64,000 nt of DNA from Arsenicicoccus sp. oral taxon 190 (GCF_001189535.1 NZ_CP012070.1:1860001-1924000); one strand, 5' to 3'; shown: positions 14,724-23,443, counted from the first letter of the stretch. Notes: generated by a model not told the origin, from the sequence alone. Numbers and translations are program-made.

Positions 14724-15260
14724 ATGAGCGAGGTGGAGGTGCGGCGCAGCACCCGGCGCCGGCGCACCGTGAGCGCCTACCGCGACGGTGACCGAATCGT
14801 CGTGCTCATCCCCGCCGGCCACTCGGCGCGGCAGGAGCGCGAGTGGATCCACCAGATGGTGTCCCGGCTCGAGGCCCGCGACGGTCGCGACAGCCTGGGG
14901 GACGAGCGGCTGGCGGCGCGGGCCGCCGACCTGTCCGCCGCCTACCTCGGCGGCCTCGCCAAGCCGGCGAGCATCGTGTGGGTGAGCAACCAGCGGCGCC
15001 GGTGGGGCTCGTGCACGCCGGTCGATGCCACCATCCGCATCTCCGACCGCGTCGCGCGGCTGCCCGGGTGGGTGCAGGACTACGTCATCCTCCACGAGCT
15101 GGCGCACCTGCTGCAGCCCGGCCACGGGCCTGAGTTCTGGACGCTGCTGCGGTCCTACCCCAAGCTGGAGCGCGCCAAGGGCTACCTCGAGGGCTACGCG
15201 CACGCCGCGCAGGACGGGCCGAGCGTCCCGGGGGAGTCGGGGGACTGCGTCGACGGGTGA
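14724..15260 (+). CDS. YgjP-like zinc metallopeptidase (DUF45)
   Basis: 178-residue M48-like protein of the YgjP/DUF45 group. It has the zinc motif HELAH (about 126-130) followed by PGHGPEFW with the third-ligand region, and the family signature QRRRWGSCTP (about 92-101). Relatives are SprT/WSS1-like; the cellular substrate is unknown. ATG 14724 has TAGGGT at 14712-14717 only six bases away and no Shine-Dalgarno, a leaderless candidate. It converges on a Nudix gene 6 bp away. Confidence 0.85.
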   Translation: MSEVEVRRSTRRRRTVSAYRDGDRIVVLIPAGHSARQEREWIHQMVSRLEARDGRDSLGDERLAARAADLSAAYLGGLAKPASIVWVSNQRRRWGSCTPVDATIRISDRVARLPGWVQDYVILHELAHLLQPGHGPEFWTLLRSYPKLERAKGYLEGYAHAAQDGPSVPGESGDCVDG

Positions 15261-15266
15261 CCCGCG

Positions 15267-15854
15267 TCAGGGGACCCGCAGCCCGGCCCGCTCGATCAGC
15301 CGCGGCAGCTCCTCGCCGTGCGGGTGCGGCAGCGCGTCCACCGGCCACCACGCGACGTCGAGCGACTCGTGGCTGACGACGGGGGTGACCTCGCCCACGA
15401 CCGCGACGAACCTCAGGTCCAGATGCTCGCGGCACACCGCGAAGCCGGTCCCCAGCGCGTGCCGGTCCACGTCGACCAGGCGCGGGGACACCTGCAGGTC
15501 GGGGATGCCGGACTCCTCGCGCCCCTCGCGGCGGGCGACGCCGACGACGTCCAGGTCACCGGGCTCGGCGTGACCGCCCAGCTGGAACCACGTGCGGGCC
15601 TTGCGGTGGTGGGTGAGCAGCACCTGGCGCCGGTCCTCGGAGAGCACCAGGACGCTGGCGGTGAAGTGGGCCGGGGGGCCGTACTTCCACCACGCGTCCG
15701 GGTGGCGGTCCAGGTGCGCCAGCAGGTCCGCCCGCACCTGGTCCTCCCGGGCGTCCACGGGCTCGAGCTCGCTCACCAGCCGTATGGCGTCCGCCCGCAG
15801 CTGCTCGAGGTTGCCCGGTCGCGCGGGCGCCATCTCGGGGGCGAGGCCGGTCAC
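15267..15854 (-). CDS. Nudix hydrolase
   Basis: 195-residue Nudix protein. The box reads GHAEPGDLDVVGVARREG followed by REESGI (about 118-142); the first conserved Glu position is Asp, while the REGREESGI core is intact. The substrate cannot be named. GTG 15854 overlaps the stop of the upstream DUF2342 gene (GTGA), indicating coupling; ATG 15833 is a shorter alternative. Confidence 0.82.
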   Translation of the reverse strand: MTGLAPEMAPARPGNLEQLRADAIRLVSELEPVDAREDQVRADLLAHLDRHPDAWWKYGPPAHFTASVLVLSEDRRQVLLTHHRKARTWFQLGGHAEPGDLDVVGVARREGREESGIPDLQVSPRLVDVDRHALGTGFAVCREHLDLRFVAVVGEVTPVVSHESLDVAWWPVDALPHPHGEELPRLIERAGLRVP

Positions 15855-17302
15855 GCCGGGCCACCGGCGGGAGCGGAGGGGCTCCCGCCGTCGCCGTCCA
15901 GCAGCCGGTCCAGCTCGGCGTCCAGGTCGTCGCCGCTGCCGGAGCGCACCCGCTCGACGTAACCGAGGACGTCGTCGAGGTCCTCGCCGGTCGGGGCGAG
16001 GTCCGGGTGAGCCCACGCCCCGTCGCGCAGCTCGGCGCCGCCGGCGTCCTCGAGCGCGGCGAAGAGGTTGGCGGCGTCCCGCAGCCGCCGCGGGCGCAGC
16101 TCGAGCCCGACGAGCTGGGCGAAGAGGGTCTCGGCGGGGCCGCCCGTCGCGCGCCGCCGCCGGACCGCCTCGCCGAGCGCCGCGGCGTCGGGCAGGTGGG
16201 GTCGGGTGGCGCGGTCGGTGACGACGTCCACCCACCCCTCGACGAGCGCGAGCAGCGTCTCCAGGGAGGCGAGGGCTCGTTGCTGCGCGGGGGAGGGCTC
16301 GGACGCGAAGAGGTCCGACCCGATGGCGCGCTGCAGCGCCTCGGGGTCGCTCGGGTCGACCGAGCCCATCCGTTGCTGGATGCCCTCGACGTCGATGGTG
16401 ATGTCCCGGGCGTACGCGGTGACCGCAGCCGTCAGCGACGCCGCGAGCCAGGGCGCGGCGGTGAAGAGCCGCGACCGCGCCGCCTCCCGGGTCGCCAGGT
16501 AGAGGCGCACCTGCGCGGGGTCGACCTCGAGGCCCTCCTGGAAGGCCTCGACGGCCGCGGGGAGCAGGGCTACGTCGTGACGGGGCACGAGCGGCAGCCC
16601 GACCTCGGTGCCGGAGACGACCTCCGCCGAGAGCCCGCCGACGGCCTCGCCGGTCTGCGCCGCGAACATGGCGGCACCCATGCGGTGCACCATCGGCCCC
16701 ATCTGGGCCATCATCGCCGTCGGGTCCATCCCCGCCGGCACCTGCGGCATGCCCGGCATCGACCCGAGCTGCTCGAGGCCGCCGTGCTCCGCGAGCTCGT
16801 CGAGCTGGCGGCGCATCGCCCCGGTCATCGCCCCCGTGACCCCGTCCGCGACGGGCCCCACGAGGTCGACCCAGGTCGGCATCGTCGCCTCGATCCACTC
16901 GGCCCGGCTCCACACGGCCCCGGCCGCGGGAGCCCCCTCCAGACCGGTGGCCTGGTCGAGCCAGAGCTGGGCCACGTGGATGGCCTCGGCATACGTGCGG
17001 CGCTCGGCGTCGGTGACGCTGCGGTCGCCGGTGGTGGCGGCGCGGCGGCGCGCGAGGTCCAGCGCCACGCCGGCGTCGATCGGCCCCTCCGGCGCCGGTC
17101 CGCTGAACATCGCCTGCACCTGCCGACGCACCATCGCCAGCTGCGCCGGGTCGAGCTGCTCGGCGCCGAGCTGTCGCAGCGCGTCGCGGACCTGCGGGTT
17201 GTCGGCCAGGGACGGGTCGCCCAGCATCTCCCCGAGCATCCGGGCCAGGTCGTCGGGGTCCTGGGGTCCCGGGTCGGGGGTGTTGGCGGGCGGGACGGTC
17301 AC
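15851..17302 (-). CDS. DUF2342 zincin-like protein (Rv3195-like)
   Basis: 483-residue member of the actinobacterial DUF2342 family, often named zinc-dependent metalloprotease or F420-biosynthesis-associated protein; it matches Rv3195, which sits next to the PDZ and UPF0182 genes in M. tuberculosis as here. It has a methionine-rich middle (AMMAQMGPMVHRMG) and a typical long helical C-terminus. The stretch where I would expect a zincin helix reads REAARSRLFTAAPWL and has no histidine pair, so proteolysis is doubtful in this copy. GTG 17302 has AGGAG about 9 bases upstream; longer in-frame forms lack support. Coupled to the Nudix gene. Confidence 0.78.
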   Translation of the reverse strand: MTVPPANTPDPGPQDPDDLARMLGEMLGDPSLADNPQVRDALRQLGAEQLDPAQLAMVRRQVQAMFSGPAPEGPIDAGVALDLARRRAATTGDRSVTDAERRTYAEAIHVAQLWLDQATGLEGAPAAGAVWSRAEWIEATMPTWVDLVGPVADGVTGAMTGAMRRQLDELAEHGGLEQLGSMPGMPQVPAGMDPTAMMAQMGPMVHRMGAAMFAAQTGEAVGGLSAEVVSGTEVGLPLVPRHDVALLPAAVEAFQEGLEVDPAQVRLYLATREAARSRLFTAAPWLAASLTAAVTAYARDITIDVEGIQQRMGSVDPSDPEALQRAIGSDLFASEPSPAQQRALASLETLLALVEGWVDVVTDRATRPHLPDAAALGEAVRRRRATGGPAETLFAQLVGLELRPRRLRDAANLFAALEDAGGAELRDGAWAHPDLAPTGEDLDDVLGYVERVRSGSGDDLDAELDRLLDGDGGSPSAPAGGPA

Positions 17303-17439
17303 GACGGGCTCCTCGGGTCGGGGTCGTACTCCTAGGGGCAACGCTAGGAGGTGGCCCGCCGTTCCGTCACGCCCGTCCAGCCTCGCCCGGCCCGGGCCGT
17401 TACCCTCTCCGCAGACGTTCCCCACCAGGAAGGGCACCC

Positions 17440-17874
17440 GTGACCCAGGGATCCGCTGCCGTGCGGCTGGTCGACGTGCGCGACGAGCCGCTGTCACTCG
17501 ACGAGGTGGTCTCCGCCGTCGGTGACCCGCGCGCCGGGGGCATCGTCCCCTTCGTGGGGGTCGTGCGCGACCACGACGACGGCAAGGGGGTCACCGGGCT
17601 GGACTACTCCGCCCACCCGAGCGCCCTGGCCCAGCTGCGCGCGGTCGTGGAGCAGGTCGCGGGCCGTCCGGGGGTCGTGGGGGTGGCCGCCGTCCACCGC
17701 GTCGGCCGGCTGGACATCGGGGACCTCGCCGTCGTGTGCGCGGTCAGCGCCGAGCACCGCGGGGAGGCCTTCGAGGCGTGCCGCGAGCTCATCGACACGC
17801 TGAAGTCCACCGTCCCGATCTGGAAGCACCAGGGCTTCGCCGACGGCACCGAGGAGTGGGTGGGCCTGCCATGA
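17440..17874 (+). CDS. moaE: MoaE, molybdopterin synthase large subunit
   Basis: Catalytic subunit of molybdopterin synthase, which with thiocarboxylated MoaD inserts the dithiolene sulfurs in molybdenum cofactor synthesis. 144 residues, normal length. Signatures: GIVPFVGVVRDHDDGKGV near the start, VHRVGRLDIGD in the middle, and the C-terminal ELIDTLKSTVPIWKHQ with the lysine pair that lines the active site. GTG 17440 follows AGGAAGG. No other moa gene is in the window. Its stop overlaps the next start (ATGA), coupling it to the PDZ protein. Confidence 0.92.
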   Translation: MTQGSAAVRLVDVRDEPLSLDEVVSAVGDPRAGGIVPFVGVVRDHDDGKGVTGLDYSAHPSALAQLRAVVEQVAGRPGVVGVAAVHRVGRLDIGDLAVVCAVSAEHRGEAFEACRELIDTLKSTVPIWKHQGFADGTEEWVGLP

Positions 17875-18968
17875 GGGCGGTCGGTGCGGCTCGCTCGCGC
17901 GACCTCGGCCGGGCCCCGGGCCGGCGTGCGCCGCGGTCCCGGCTGCTGCTGGGCCTGCTCGCCCTCGTCTGCCTCGCGCTGCTGGTGCTCGCCTTCCTGC
18001 CGCTGCCCTACGTCATCATGGGCCCCGGCCCCGCCACCAACACCCTCGGCACCACGGCGGACGGCAAGCCCCTCATCTCGGTGCCCAAGGACAAGGACCA
18101 CCCGGCCTCGGGGGTGCTGAGCTTCACCACGGTGTCGGTGCGCGGCGGGCCGGGCGGGACGGTGACGGCATACGACCTGCTCGGGGCGTGGGCCGCCGGG
18201 CACCGCGCGATCGTGCCCGAGGAGCAGGTGTTCCCGCGGGGCATGACCGGGGAGGACGTCAAGCGCGAGAACGCCGCCGAGATGAGCCTGTCCCAGGAGG
18301 ACGCCATCGTCGTCGCGCAGCGAGCGCTCGGCATGACCGTCCCCGAGACGGTCACGGTCGGGGCCGTCCCCCAGGGCTCGCCGGCGGCCGGCAAGTTGCA
18401 GGTCGGGGACCGGCTGCTGCGCATCGGCGACCGGCCGGTCACGGGGAGCGTCATGCTCCGCAGCGCCATCCAGTCGTATGCCGAGGGCCAGTCGGTCCCG
18501 CTGGCCGTCGGACGCGCCGGGGCCGAGCAGCAGGTGTCCGTCCCGGTCCGCGTGGTCGACGGGCGCAAGCTCGTGGGCGTGGGTCTCAAGGTGGCCTACG
18601 CGCTGCCCGTCAAGGTGACGATCGACGCCGGCGACGTGGGTGGCCCGTCGGCCGGGCTGATGTTCTCGCTCGGGGTCTACGACCGCCTCACGCCGGGCGA
18701 GCTGACCGGTGGGCAGCGGATCGCCGGCACGGGCACCATGGCGCCCGACGGCACGGTGGGGCCCATCGGGGGGATCCAGCAGAAGCTCGTGGGGGCCCGC
18801 TCGGCCGGGGCGCAGTGGTTCCTCGCGCCCGCCGGCAACTGCTCGGAGGTGACGGGCCACGTGCCCGACGGCCTCCGGGTGGTGCGGGTGCAGTCCTTCC
18901 AGCAGGCGCTGAAGGACGTCGAGCAGATCGCGGCAGGGACGGCGAGCGCCCTCCCCACCTGCTCCTGA
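17871..18968 (+). CDS. PDZ-domain Lon-like serine protease (YlbL/Rv3194c type)
   Basis: 365-residue membrane-anchored protease. A hydrophobic segment near residues 23-47 anchors it with the rest outside. A PDZ domain lies at about 155-230 (QGSPAAGKLQVGDRLLRIGD), then a Lon-type catalytic domain with the serine in GGPSAGLMFSLG (about 260-270) and the lysine in GGIQQKLVGA (about 305). It probably trims membrane or secreted proteins. The start is inside the moaE stop. PDZ protease next to UPF0182 is conserved in actinobacteria. Confidence 0.9.
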   Translation: MRAVGAARSRDLGRAPGRRAPRSRLLLGLLALVCLALLVLAFLPLPYVIMGPGPATNTLGTTADGKPLISVPKDKDHPASGVLSFTTVSVRGGPGGTVTAYDLLGAWAAGHRAIVPEEQVFPRGMTGEDVKRENAAEMSLSQEDAIVVAQRALGMTVPETVTVGAVPQGSPAAGKLQVGDRLLRIGDRPVTGSVMLRSAIQSYAEGQSVPLAVGRAGAEQQVSVPVRVVDGRKLVGVGLKVAYALPVKVTIDAGDVGGPSAGLMFSLGVYDRLTPGELTGGQRIAGTGTMAPDGTVGPIGGIQQKLVGARSAGAQWFLAPAGNCSEVTGHVPDGLRVVRVQSFQQALKDVEQIAAGTASALPTCS

Positions 18969-19063
18969 TCCCTCTCGGTCGAGATCCCGCGCGATCCCTC
19001 GCGGTTGCTCTCGGTCCCTCGCGGTTCCTCTCGGTCCCTCGCGGTCCTTCTCGGTCCCTTTCT
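18969..19063. repeat. 20-bp tandem repeat between convergent genes
   Basis: The whole spacer between the protease and the convergent PPA1309-type gene is made of units like TCTCGGTCCCTCGCGGTTCC. Good copies run 19009-19028 and 19029-19048, a partial copy follows from 19049, and diverged copies lie upstream from about 18972. It may act as a terminator or simply be slippage-prone DNA. Confidence 0.75.
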
Positions 19064-19593
19064 CAGTCCAGCAGGGTGGCACGCAGCGCGGCGACCAGCC
19101 CGGGCGCGATGTCCGCCCCCATGGCCACCGCGTCGTCGCTGTCGTGCGCGCGCTGCCGCAGCAGGGTCACCTGCTCGCCGCTGCGGTCGACCGCCACGAG
19201 CAGCCGCACGTCCTGCCGGTCGGGGTGGTGCATGAGGTAGTCCGTCGCCTGCTGCGGGTCCTGCGGCATGGCCGACTCGGCGGCGGGCGGGACGACCAGG
19301 CGCTCGACGCTGATGGCCGTGCCCGCGACCTCGGGCGGCCAGGCGATCTGCGCCAGGAGCTCCTCCAGGCCGTCGGCGTCGGGCAGGTCCTCCTGCTCCA
19401 CGGCGCTCAGCCCGTCCGGGTCCTCGCCGTCGAGCCGGGCCGCCAGCTGCGGCTCGGCGGCCAGCAGCTCGGAGGTGCGCACCAGCGCGAAGAGGCGGGT
19501 CGGCTGGTCCCACCCGGAGCGGGACACGTGCTGCTCGGTCTCGACCGCACAGGCGATCAACGGGGTGGGCACGATCTGTGGAGTAGACGTCAC
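19063..19593 (-). CDS. PPA1309-family conserved protein
   Basis: 176-residue acidic protein of a family conserved in actinobacteria beside UPF0182, function unknown. It has no signal peptide or membrane segment. Recognisable stretches are ACAVETEQHVSRSGWDQPTRLFALV near the N-terminus and DVRLLVAVDRSGEQVTLLRQ toward the end. GTG 19593 has GGGAGAA upstream; the longer frame runs antisense into the neighbour and is not supported. It diverges from the UPF0182 gene with about 95 bp between starts. Confidence 0.75.
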   Translation of the reverse strand: MTSTPQIVPTPLIACAVETEQHVSRSGWDQPTRLFALVRTSELLAAEPQLAARLDGEDPDGLSAVEQEDLPDADGLEELLAQIAWPPEVAGTAISVERLVVPPAAESAMPQDPQQATDYLMHHPDRQDVRLLVAVDRSGEQVTLLRQRAHDSDDAVAMGADIAPGLVAALRATLLD

Positions 19594-19687
19594 GCGACCA
19601 TTCTCCCAGGGTGGGGCGGTAGGTTGGGCCGCGACGATCACGCCGCGGCGCTGCGGCGACGTGACCTTGGCGCAGGAGGACCACAGC

Positions 19688-22600
19688 GTGACCGACCACG
19701 AGCGACCCGAGCCGGATCCTGCCGCCGCGGGGGGCGCGCGTCGGGTCGTGCCCCCGCGAGGCCGGGCCGGGCGGCGGGGGCGAGGGGTGCTGGGGCCGCT
19801 GCTGACCATCGTGGCGGTGGTGCTGCTGGCGCTCGGTGCCCTGGCTGCGCTGTGGACCCAGGTGCTCTGGTACGACGCCCTCGGGTTCGGTCGCGTCCTC
19901 ACCACCGAGCTGCTGACCAAGGGGCTGCTCTTCCTCGTCGGGCTGCTGCTGGCCGGGGGCCTGACCTTCTCCAGCATCGCCCTCGGCTACCGGCTCCGCC
20001 CGGTCTACGCCCCGGTCACCGACGAGCAGCTGGCCCTCGACCGCTACCGCAGCATGCTGGACCCGCTGCGACGCCTCGCCGTCTGGGTGGTGCCGGCCAT
20101 GCTGGGCATCTTCAGCGGCACCGCCCTGGCCAGCCAGTGGCAGACCTTCCTCCTGTGGCGCAACCAGGTGCCCTTCGGGGTCACGGACCCGGAGTTCGGC
20201 AAGGACGTCGGCTTCTTCGTCTTCACGCTGCCGTGGGTGCGGTTCGTGCTCGACTTCACCCTCATGGCCTTCGTGCTGGCCGCGATCGTGGCCGCGCTGA
20301 CGCACTACCTGTATGGCGGTCTCCGGCCCCCGGGGATGGCCGGCCGGTCGACGAAGGCGGCGATCGTCCATCTCTCGTCGCTGTTCGCGGCGCTCGCGCT
20401 GCTGCAGGGCCTCAGCTACTGGTTCGGTCGTTACGACCTGGCGCTGCAGGACTCCGGCCGCATCACGGGCATCACCTACACCGGGGCGCACGCCGTGCTG
20501 CCGGGCAAGTCCATCCTCGCGGTGGCGGCGGTCCTGTGCGCGCTGTTCTTCCTCGCCTCGATCTGGACCGGTTCGTGGCGGCTGCCGATCGTCGGGGTGT
20601 CCCTGCTCGCCGTGACGGCCCTGGTGATCGGCACGATCTATCCGACGCTGGTGCAGAGCCTCAAGGTCAAGCCGAGCGAGCGGACCCTGGAGCAGCCCTA
20701 CATCCAGCGCAACATCGACGCCACCCGTGCGGCCTTCGGCCTGGACCAGGTCAAGAAGGAGGTCTACAAGGCACAGACCTCCGTCACGAGCGGGCAGCTG
20801 CGGGGCGACGCCGCAACGGTGCCCGGCATCCGCATCGTGGACCCGGCCGTGGTGGGCCAGACCTTCGAGGCGTTGCAGGCGGTCAAGGCCTTCTACTCCT
20901 TCCCGAGCAGCCTCGACGTGGACCGCTACGTCATCGACGGCAAGACCACGGACGCCGTCGTCGGGGCCCGGGAGCTGCGGCTGGACGACCTGGACCGCTC
21001 CTGGCGCAACTGGGTCAACGACCACACCGTCTACACGCACGGCTTCGGCCTGGTGGCGGCATACGGCAACAAGCGCGGCCCGGACGGCCAGCCGGTGTTC
21101 TTCGAGCAGAACATCCCGTCCACCGGCAAGCTGGGCCCCTACGAGCCGCGCATCTACTTCGGCGAGGAGTCCCCGGAGTACTCCATCGTCGGTGCGCCCG
21201 AGGGGAGCGGGGACGCCGAGCTGGACCACCCGGACGGCTCGGCCGGCGGGCAGCGCAACACCACCTACCGCGGCACCGGTGGGGTCGCCATCGGCAGCCT
21301 CACCCGGCGTCTCGCCTACGCGGTCGCCTACCGCGAGCCCAACATCATGCTGTCCAGCGCCGTCAACGAGCAGTCGCGTCTGCTCGACGTGCGCAAGCCG
21401 CGGGACCGCATCGGCAAGGTGGCGCCCTGGCTGACCCTCGACGGGGACCCCTACCCGGCGGTCGTGGACGGCCGGATCCTGTGGATCGTCGACGGCTACA
21501 CCACGACGGCCAACTACCCCTACGCCCAGCGCACCGAGATCGAGGAGGTCACCTCGGATGCCCTGACCAACGCCTCCCGCAGCAACGTCACGGCGCAGGC
21601 GCCGGCCAAGGTCAACTACGTGCGCAACTCGGTCAAGGCGACGGTCGATGCGTATGACGGCAAGGTCCACCTCTACGCCTGGGACGACCAGGACCCGCTG
21701 CTGAAGGCGTGGACGAAGGCCTTCCCGGGGACGGTCGAGCCGATGTCCGCCATCACGGGGGAGCTGATGCAGCACCTGCGCTACCCCGAGGACCTCTTCA
21801 AGGTGCAGCGCTCGATGCTGGGGAAGTACCACGTCACCGACGCCAACAGCTTCTTCGGGGGCCAGGACTTCTGGCGGGTGCCCACGGACCCGAGCAACCG
21901 GTCGCAGACCGCGCCGAGCCAGCCCCCCTACTACCTGTCGCTCGCCATGCCGGGGCAGCAGGACCCGACGTTCTCGCTGACCACGAGCTTCACGCCCGAG
22001 AACCGGGATGTCCTGTCGGCCTTCGTGGCCGCCGACGCCGACGCCGGGTCGGCCGACGGGAAGCGGCGGGACGGCTACGGCACGCTGCGGATGCTCGAGC
22101 TGCCCCGGGACACCCAGGTGCAGGGGCCGCGGCAGGTCGCCAACAACATCTTCTCGAGCAACGACTCCTCGCCACGGTTCGCCCTGACGCTGAGCCAGTT
22201 CCTCAACAACAACTCCCAGGGCGGCTCGAAGGTCTCGATGGGCAACCTGCTCACGCTGCCGATGGGCGGCGGGGTGCTGTACGTCCAGCCCATCTACGTG
22301 CAGGCGTCCTCGGGCTCCTCCTCGTCGTACCCGCAGTCCAAGGCGATCGTCGCGGCCTTCGGCGACAAGCTCGCCTGGTCGGACACCCTCGACGGGGCGC
22401 TGGACGGGCTCTTCGGGGGCAGCTCGGGGGCGACCGCCGGCGACCAGGGGTCGGCTCCGACGCCGCCGCAGCCTCAGCAGCCCGGTCAGCCGGCGCCTGC
22501 CCCCCAGCCGGGGGCCGGGTCCGAGGTCGCGCGCCAGCTCCGGGCCGCGCAGACGGCGATGGCGGACGCGGACAAGGCGCTCGCCGCCGGCGACTTCGCC

Positions 22601-22750
22601 GCGTATGGCGAGGCGCAGAAGCGGCTGCGGTCGGCCCTGGAGGCGGCGGTCAAGGCGCAGCAGCCGGGCCAGACCGTGGTCGTCCCCACCGTGTCGCCGT
22701 CCGCCACCCCAGGCTCGGCGACCCCGTCCTCACCTGCACCCGGTGGCTGA
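19688..22750 (+). CDS. UPF0182 (COG1615) large membrane protein, Rv3193c-like
   Basis: 1020-residue conserved actinobacterial membrane protein of unknown function. The N-terminal third has about seven hydrophobic segments (first near residues 37-60), then a long extracytoplasmic domain, then a Pro/Ala/Gln-rich tail (about 915-1020) likely spanning or touching the cell wall. Family landmarks are VLWYDALGFGRVLTTEL and QPYIQRNIDATRAAFGL. GTG 19688 follows AGGAGG; the frame upstream is antisense to the PPA1309-type gene and rejected. The gene ends about 25 bp before the tRNA promoter. Confidence 0.92.
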   Translation: MTDHERPEPDPAAAGGARRVVPPRGRAGRRGRGVLGPLLTIVAVVLLALGALAALWTQVLWYDALGFGRVLTTELLTKGLLFLVGLLLAGGLTFSSIALGYRLRPVYAPVTDEQLALDRYRSMLDPLRRLAVWVVPAMLGIFSGTALASQWQTFLLWRNQVPFGVTDPEFGKDVGFFVFTLPWVRFVLDFTLMAFVLAAIVAALTHYLYGGLRPPGMAGRSTKAAIVHLSSLFAALALLQGLSYWFGRYDLALQDSGRITGITYTGAHAVLPGKSILAVAAVLCALFFLASIWTGSWRLPIVGVSLLAVTALVIGTIYPTLVQSLKVKPSERTLEQPYIQRNIDATRAAFGLDQVKKEVYKAQTSVTSGQLRGDAATVPGIRIVDPAVVGQTFEALQAVKAFYSFPSSLDVDRYVIDGKTTDAVVGARELRLDDLDRSWRNWVNDHTVYTHGFGLVAAYGNKRGPDGQPVFFEQNIPSTGKLGPYEPRIYFGEESPEYSIVGAPEGSGDAELDHPDGSAGGQRNTTYRGTGGVAIGSLTRRLAYAVAYREPNIMLSSAVNEQSRLLDVRKPRDRIGKVAPWLTLDGDPYPAVVDGRILWIVDGYTTTANYPYAQRTEIEEVTSDALTNASRSNVTAQAPAKVNYVRNSVKATVDAYDGKVHLYAWDDQDPLLKAWTKAFPGTVEPMSAITGELMQHLRYPEDLFKVQRSMLGKYHVTDANSFFGGQDFWRVPTDPSNRSQTAPSQPPYYLSLAMPGQQDPTFSLTTSFTPENRDVLSAFVAADADAGSADGKRRDGYGTLRMLELPRDTQVQGPRQVANNIFSSNDSSPRFALTLSQFLNNNSQGGSKVSMGNLLTLPMGGGVLYVQPIYVQASSGSSSSYPQSKAIVAAFGDKLAWSDTLDGALDGLFGGSSGATAGDQGSAPTPPQPQQPGQPAPAPQPGAGSEVARQLRAAQTAMADADKALAAGDFAAYGEAQKRLRSALEAAVKAQQPGQTVVVPTVSPSATPGSATPSSPAPGG

Positions 22751-22775
22751 GGCCGGTGGCTGAGGACGCCGCGAT

Positions 22776-22805
22776 TTGCACCTGCTGTCCACGTTCACGT
22801 AACCT
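22776..22805 (+). promoter_or_regulatory. Predicted tRNA-fMet promoter
   Basis: TTGCAC (22776-22781), an 18-base spacer and TAACCT (22800-22805), 13 bases before the mature tRNA 5' end. Confidence 0.55.
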
Positions 22806-22818
22806 GTGGTCATACCGA

Positions 22819-22895
22819 CGCGGGGTGGAGCAGCTCGGTAGCTCGCCGGGCTCATAACCCGGAGGTCGCAGGTTCAAATCCTGCCCCCGCTACCA
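22819..22895 (+). tRNA. Initiator tRNA-fMet (anticodon CAT)
   Basis: 77 nt with CCA encoded. The anticodon stem CCGGG-CTCATAA-CCCGG has the three G-C pairs typical of initiators, the acceptor starts CGCGGGG, and position 1 is not Watson-Crick paired with position 72 (C against T), the other initiator hallmark. The TTC arm GGTTCAAATCC is normal. Confidence 0.95.
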
Positions 22896-22908
22896 ATCGC
22901 ATCGGCGT

Positions 22909-22944
22909 GACGAAGGCCCGGACCACACGGTCCGGGCCTTCGTC
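22909..22944 (+). terminator. Terminator after tRNA-fMet
   Basis: GACGAAGGCCCGGACC (22909-22924) pairs perfectly with GGTCCGGGCCTTCGTC (22929-22944), loop ACAC. The core resembles the terminator after 5S rRNA. Confidence 0.85.
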
Positions 22945-22960
22945 GTGCTCCGCAGACGTT

Positions 22961-23095
22961 CCGGTCGTGCTCCGGTCGGTCCGGTCGTGATCGGGTGGCG
23001 TCGGTCGTGCTCCGGTCGGTCCGGTCGTGATCGGGTGGCGTCGGTCGTGCTCCGGTCAATCCGGTCGTGATCGGGTGGCGTCGGTCGTGCTCCGG
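22961..23095. repeat. 40-bp tandem repeat, about 3.4 copies
   Basis: Units 22961-23000, 23001-23040 and 23041-23080 are nearly identical, and a partial fourth runs to about 23095. Each contains CGGTCGTGCTCCGGTC and CGGTCGTGATCGGGTGGCG; the third differs at two bases (GG to AA). It lies between the tRNA terminator and the rRNA promoters, in a region without credible genes. Confidence 0.88.
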
Positions 23096-23227
23096 CCCCG
23101 GCTCGCCGCACCCTCGGCTCCTCTCGGCCACGGTCCGGGGCCGGTCCGGTCCGGTCGTCGCGCTGGGGCCGGGTGCCAGGGCCCCGGCGGCCCGGCCGAG
23201 CACGATCGCCCTGCCCCCACGCCCGAT

Positions 23228-23256
23228 TTGGACCGTCCCGGGGGAGTGTGTACTGT
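23228..23256 (+). promoter_or_regulatory. Predicted rRNA promoter P1
   Basis: TTGGAC (23228-23233), 17-base spacer, TACTGT (23251-23256). Weaker match than the two promoters downstream. Confidence 0.5.
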
Positions 23257-23324
23257 CTTCCCTCGTGCCCCGGCCACGGAGCACACGACGCAGACACGCT
23301 CCGCAAGGAGGCGAGGACGCGAAG

Positions 23325-23353
23325 TTGACACAGTGGCCCGCACGAAGTAAGTT
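23325..23353 (+). promoter_or_regulatory. Predicted rRNA promoter P2
   Basis: Consensus -35 TTGACA (23325-23330), exactly 17 bases, then TAAGTT (23348-23353). Confidence 0.75.
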
Positions 23354-23414
23354 AGACGAGTTGCTCTCAGCGCAGACACTCGATCGCCGGGCCCGACAGG
23401 GTGCGGAGGGCAAG

Positions 23415-23443
23415 TTGACACGCCGAAGCAGACGAAGTAAGTT
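23415..23443 (+). promoter_or_regulatory. Predicted rRNA promoter P3
   Basis: TTGACA (23415-23420), 17 bases, TAAGTT (23438-23443). Same elements and the same GACGAAG or CACGAAG lead-in to the -10 as P2, 90 bp downstream, so one probably arose by duplication. A TTTGAGAACTCAACAGC box-A-like antitermination element follows at about 23503-23519. Confidence 0.75.

Noticed and set aside
22961..23095. 40-bp repeats as a CRISPR array
   Set aside because: Units are directly adjacent without unique spacers, and no cas genes are present.
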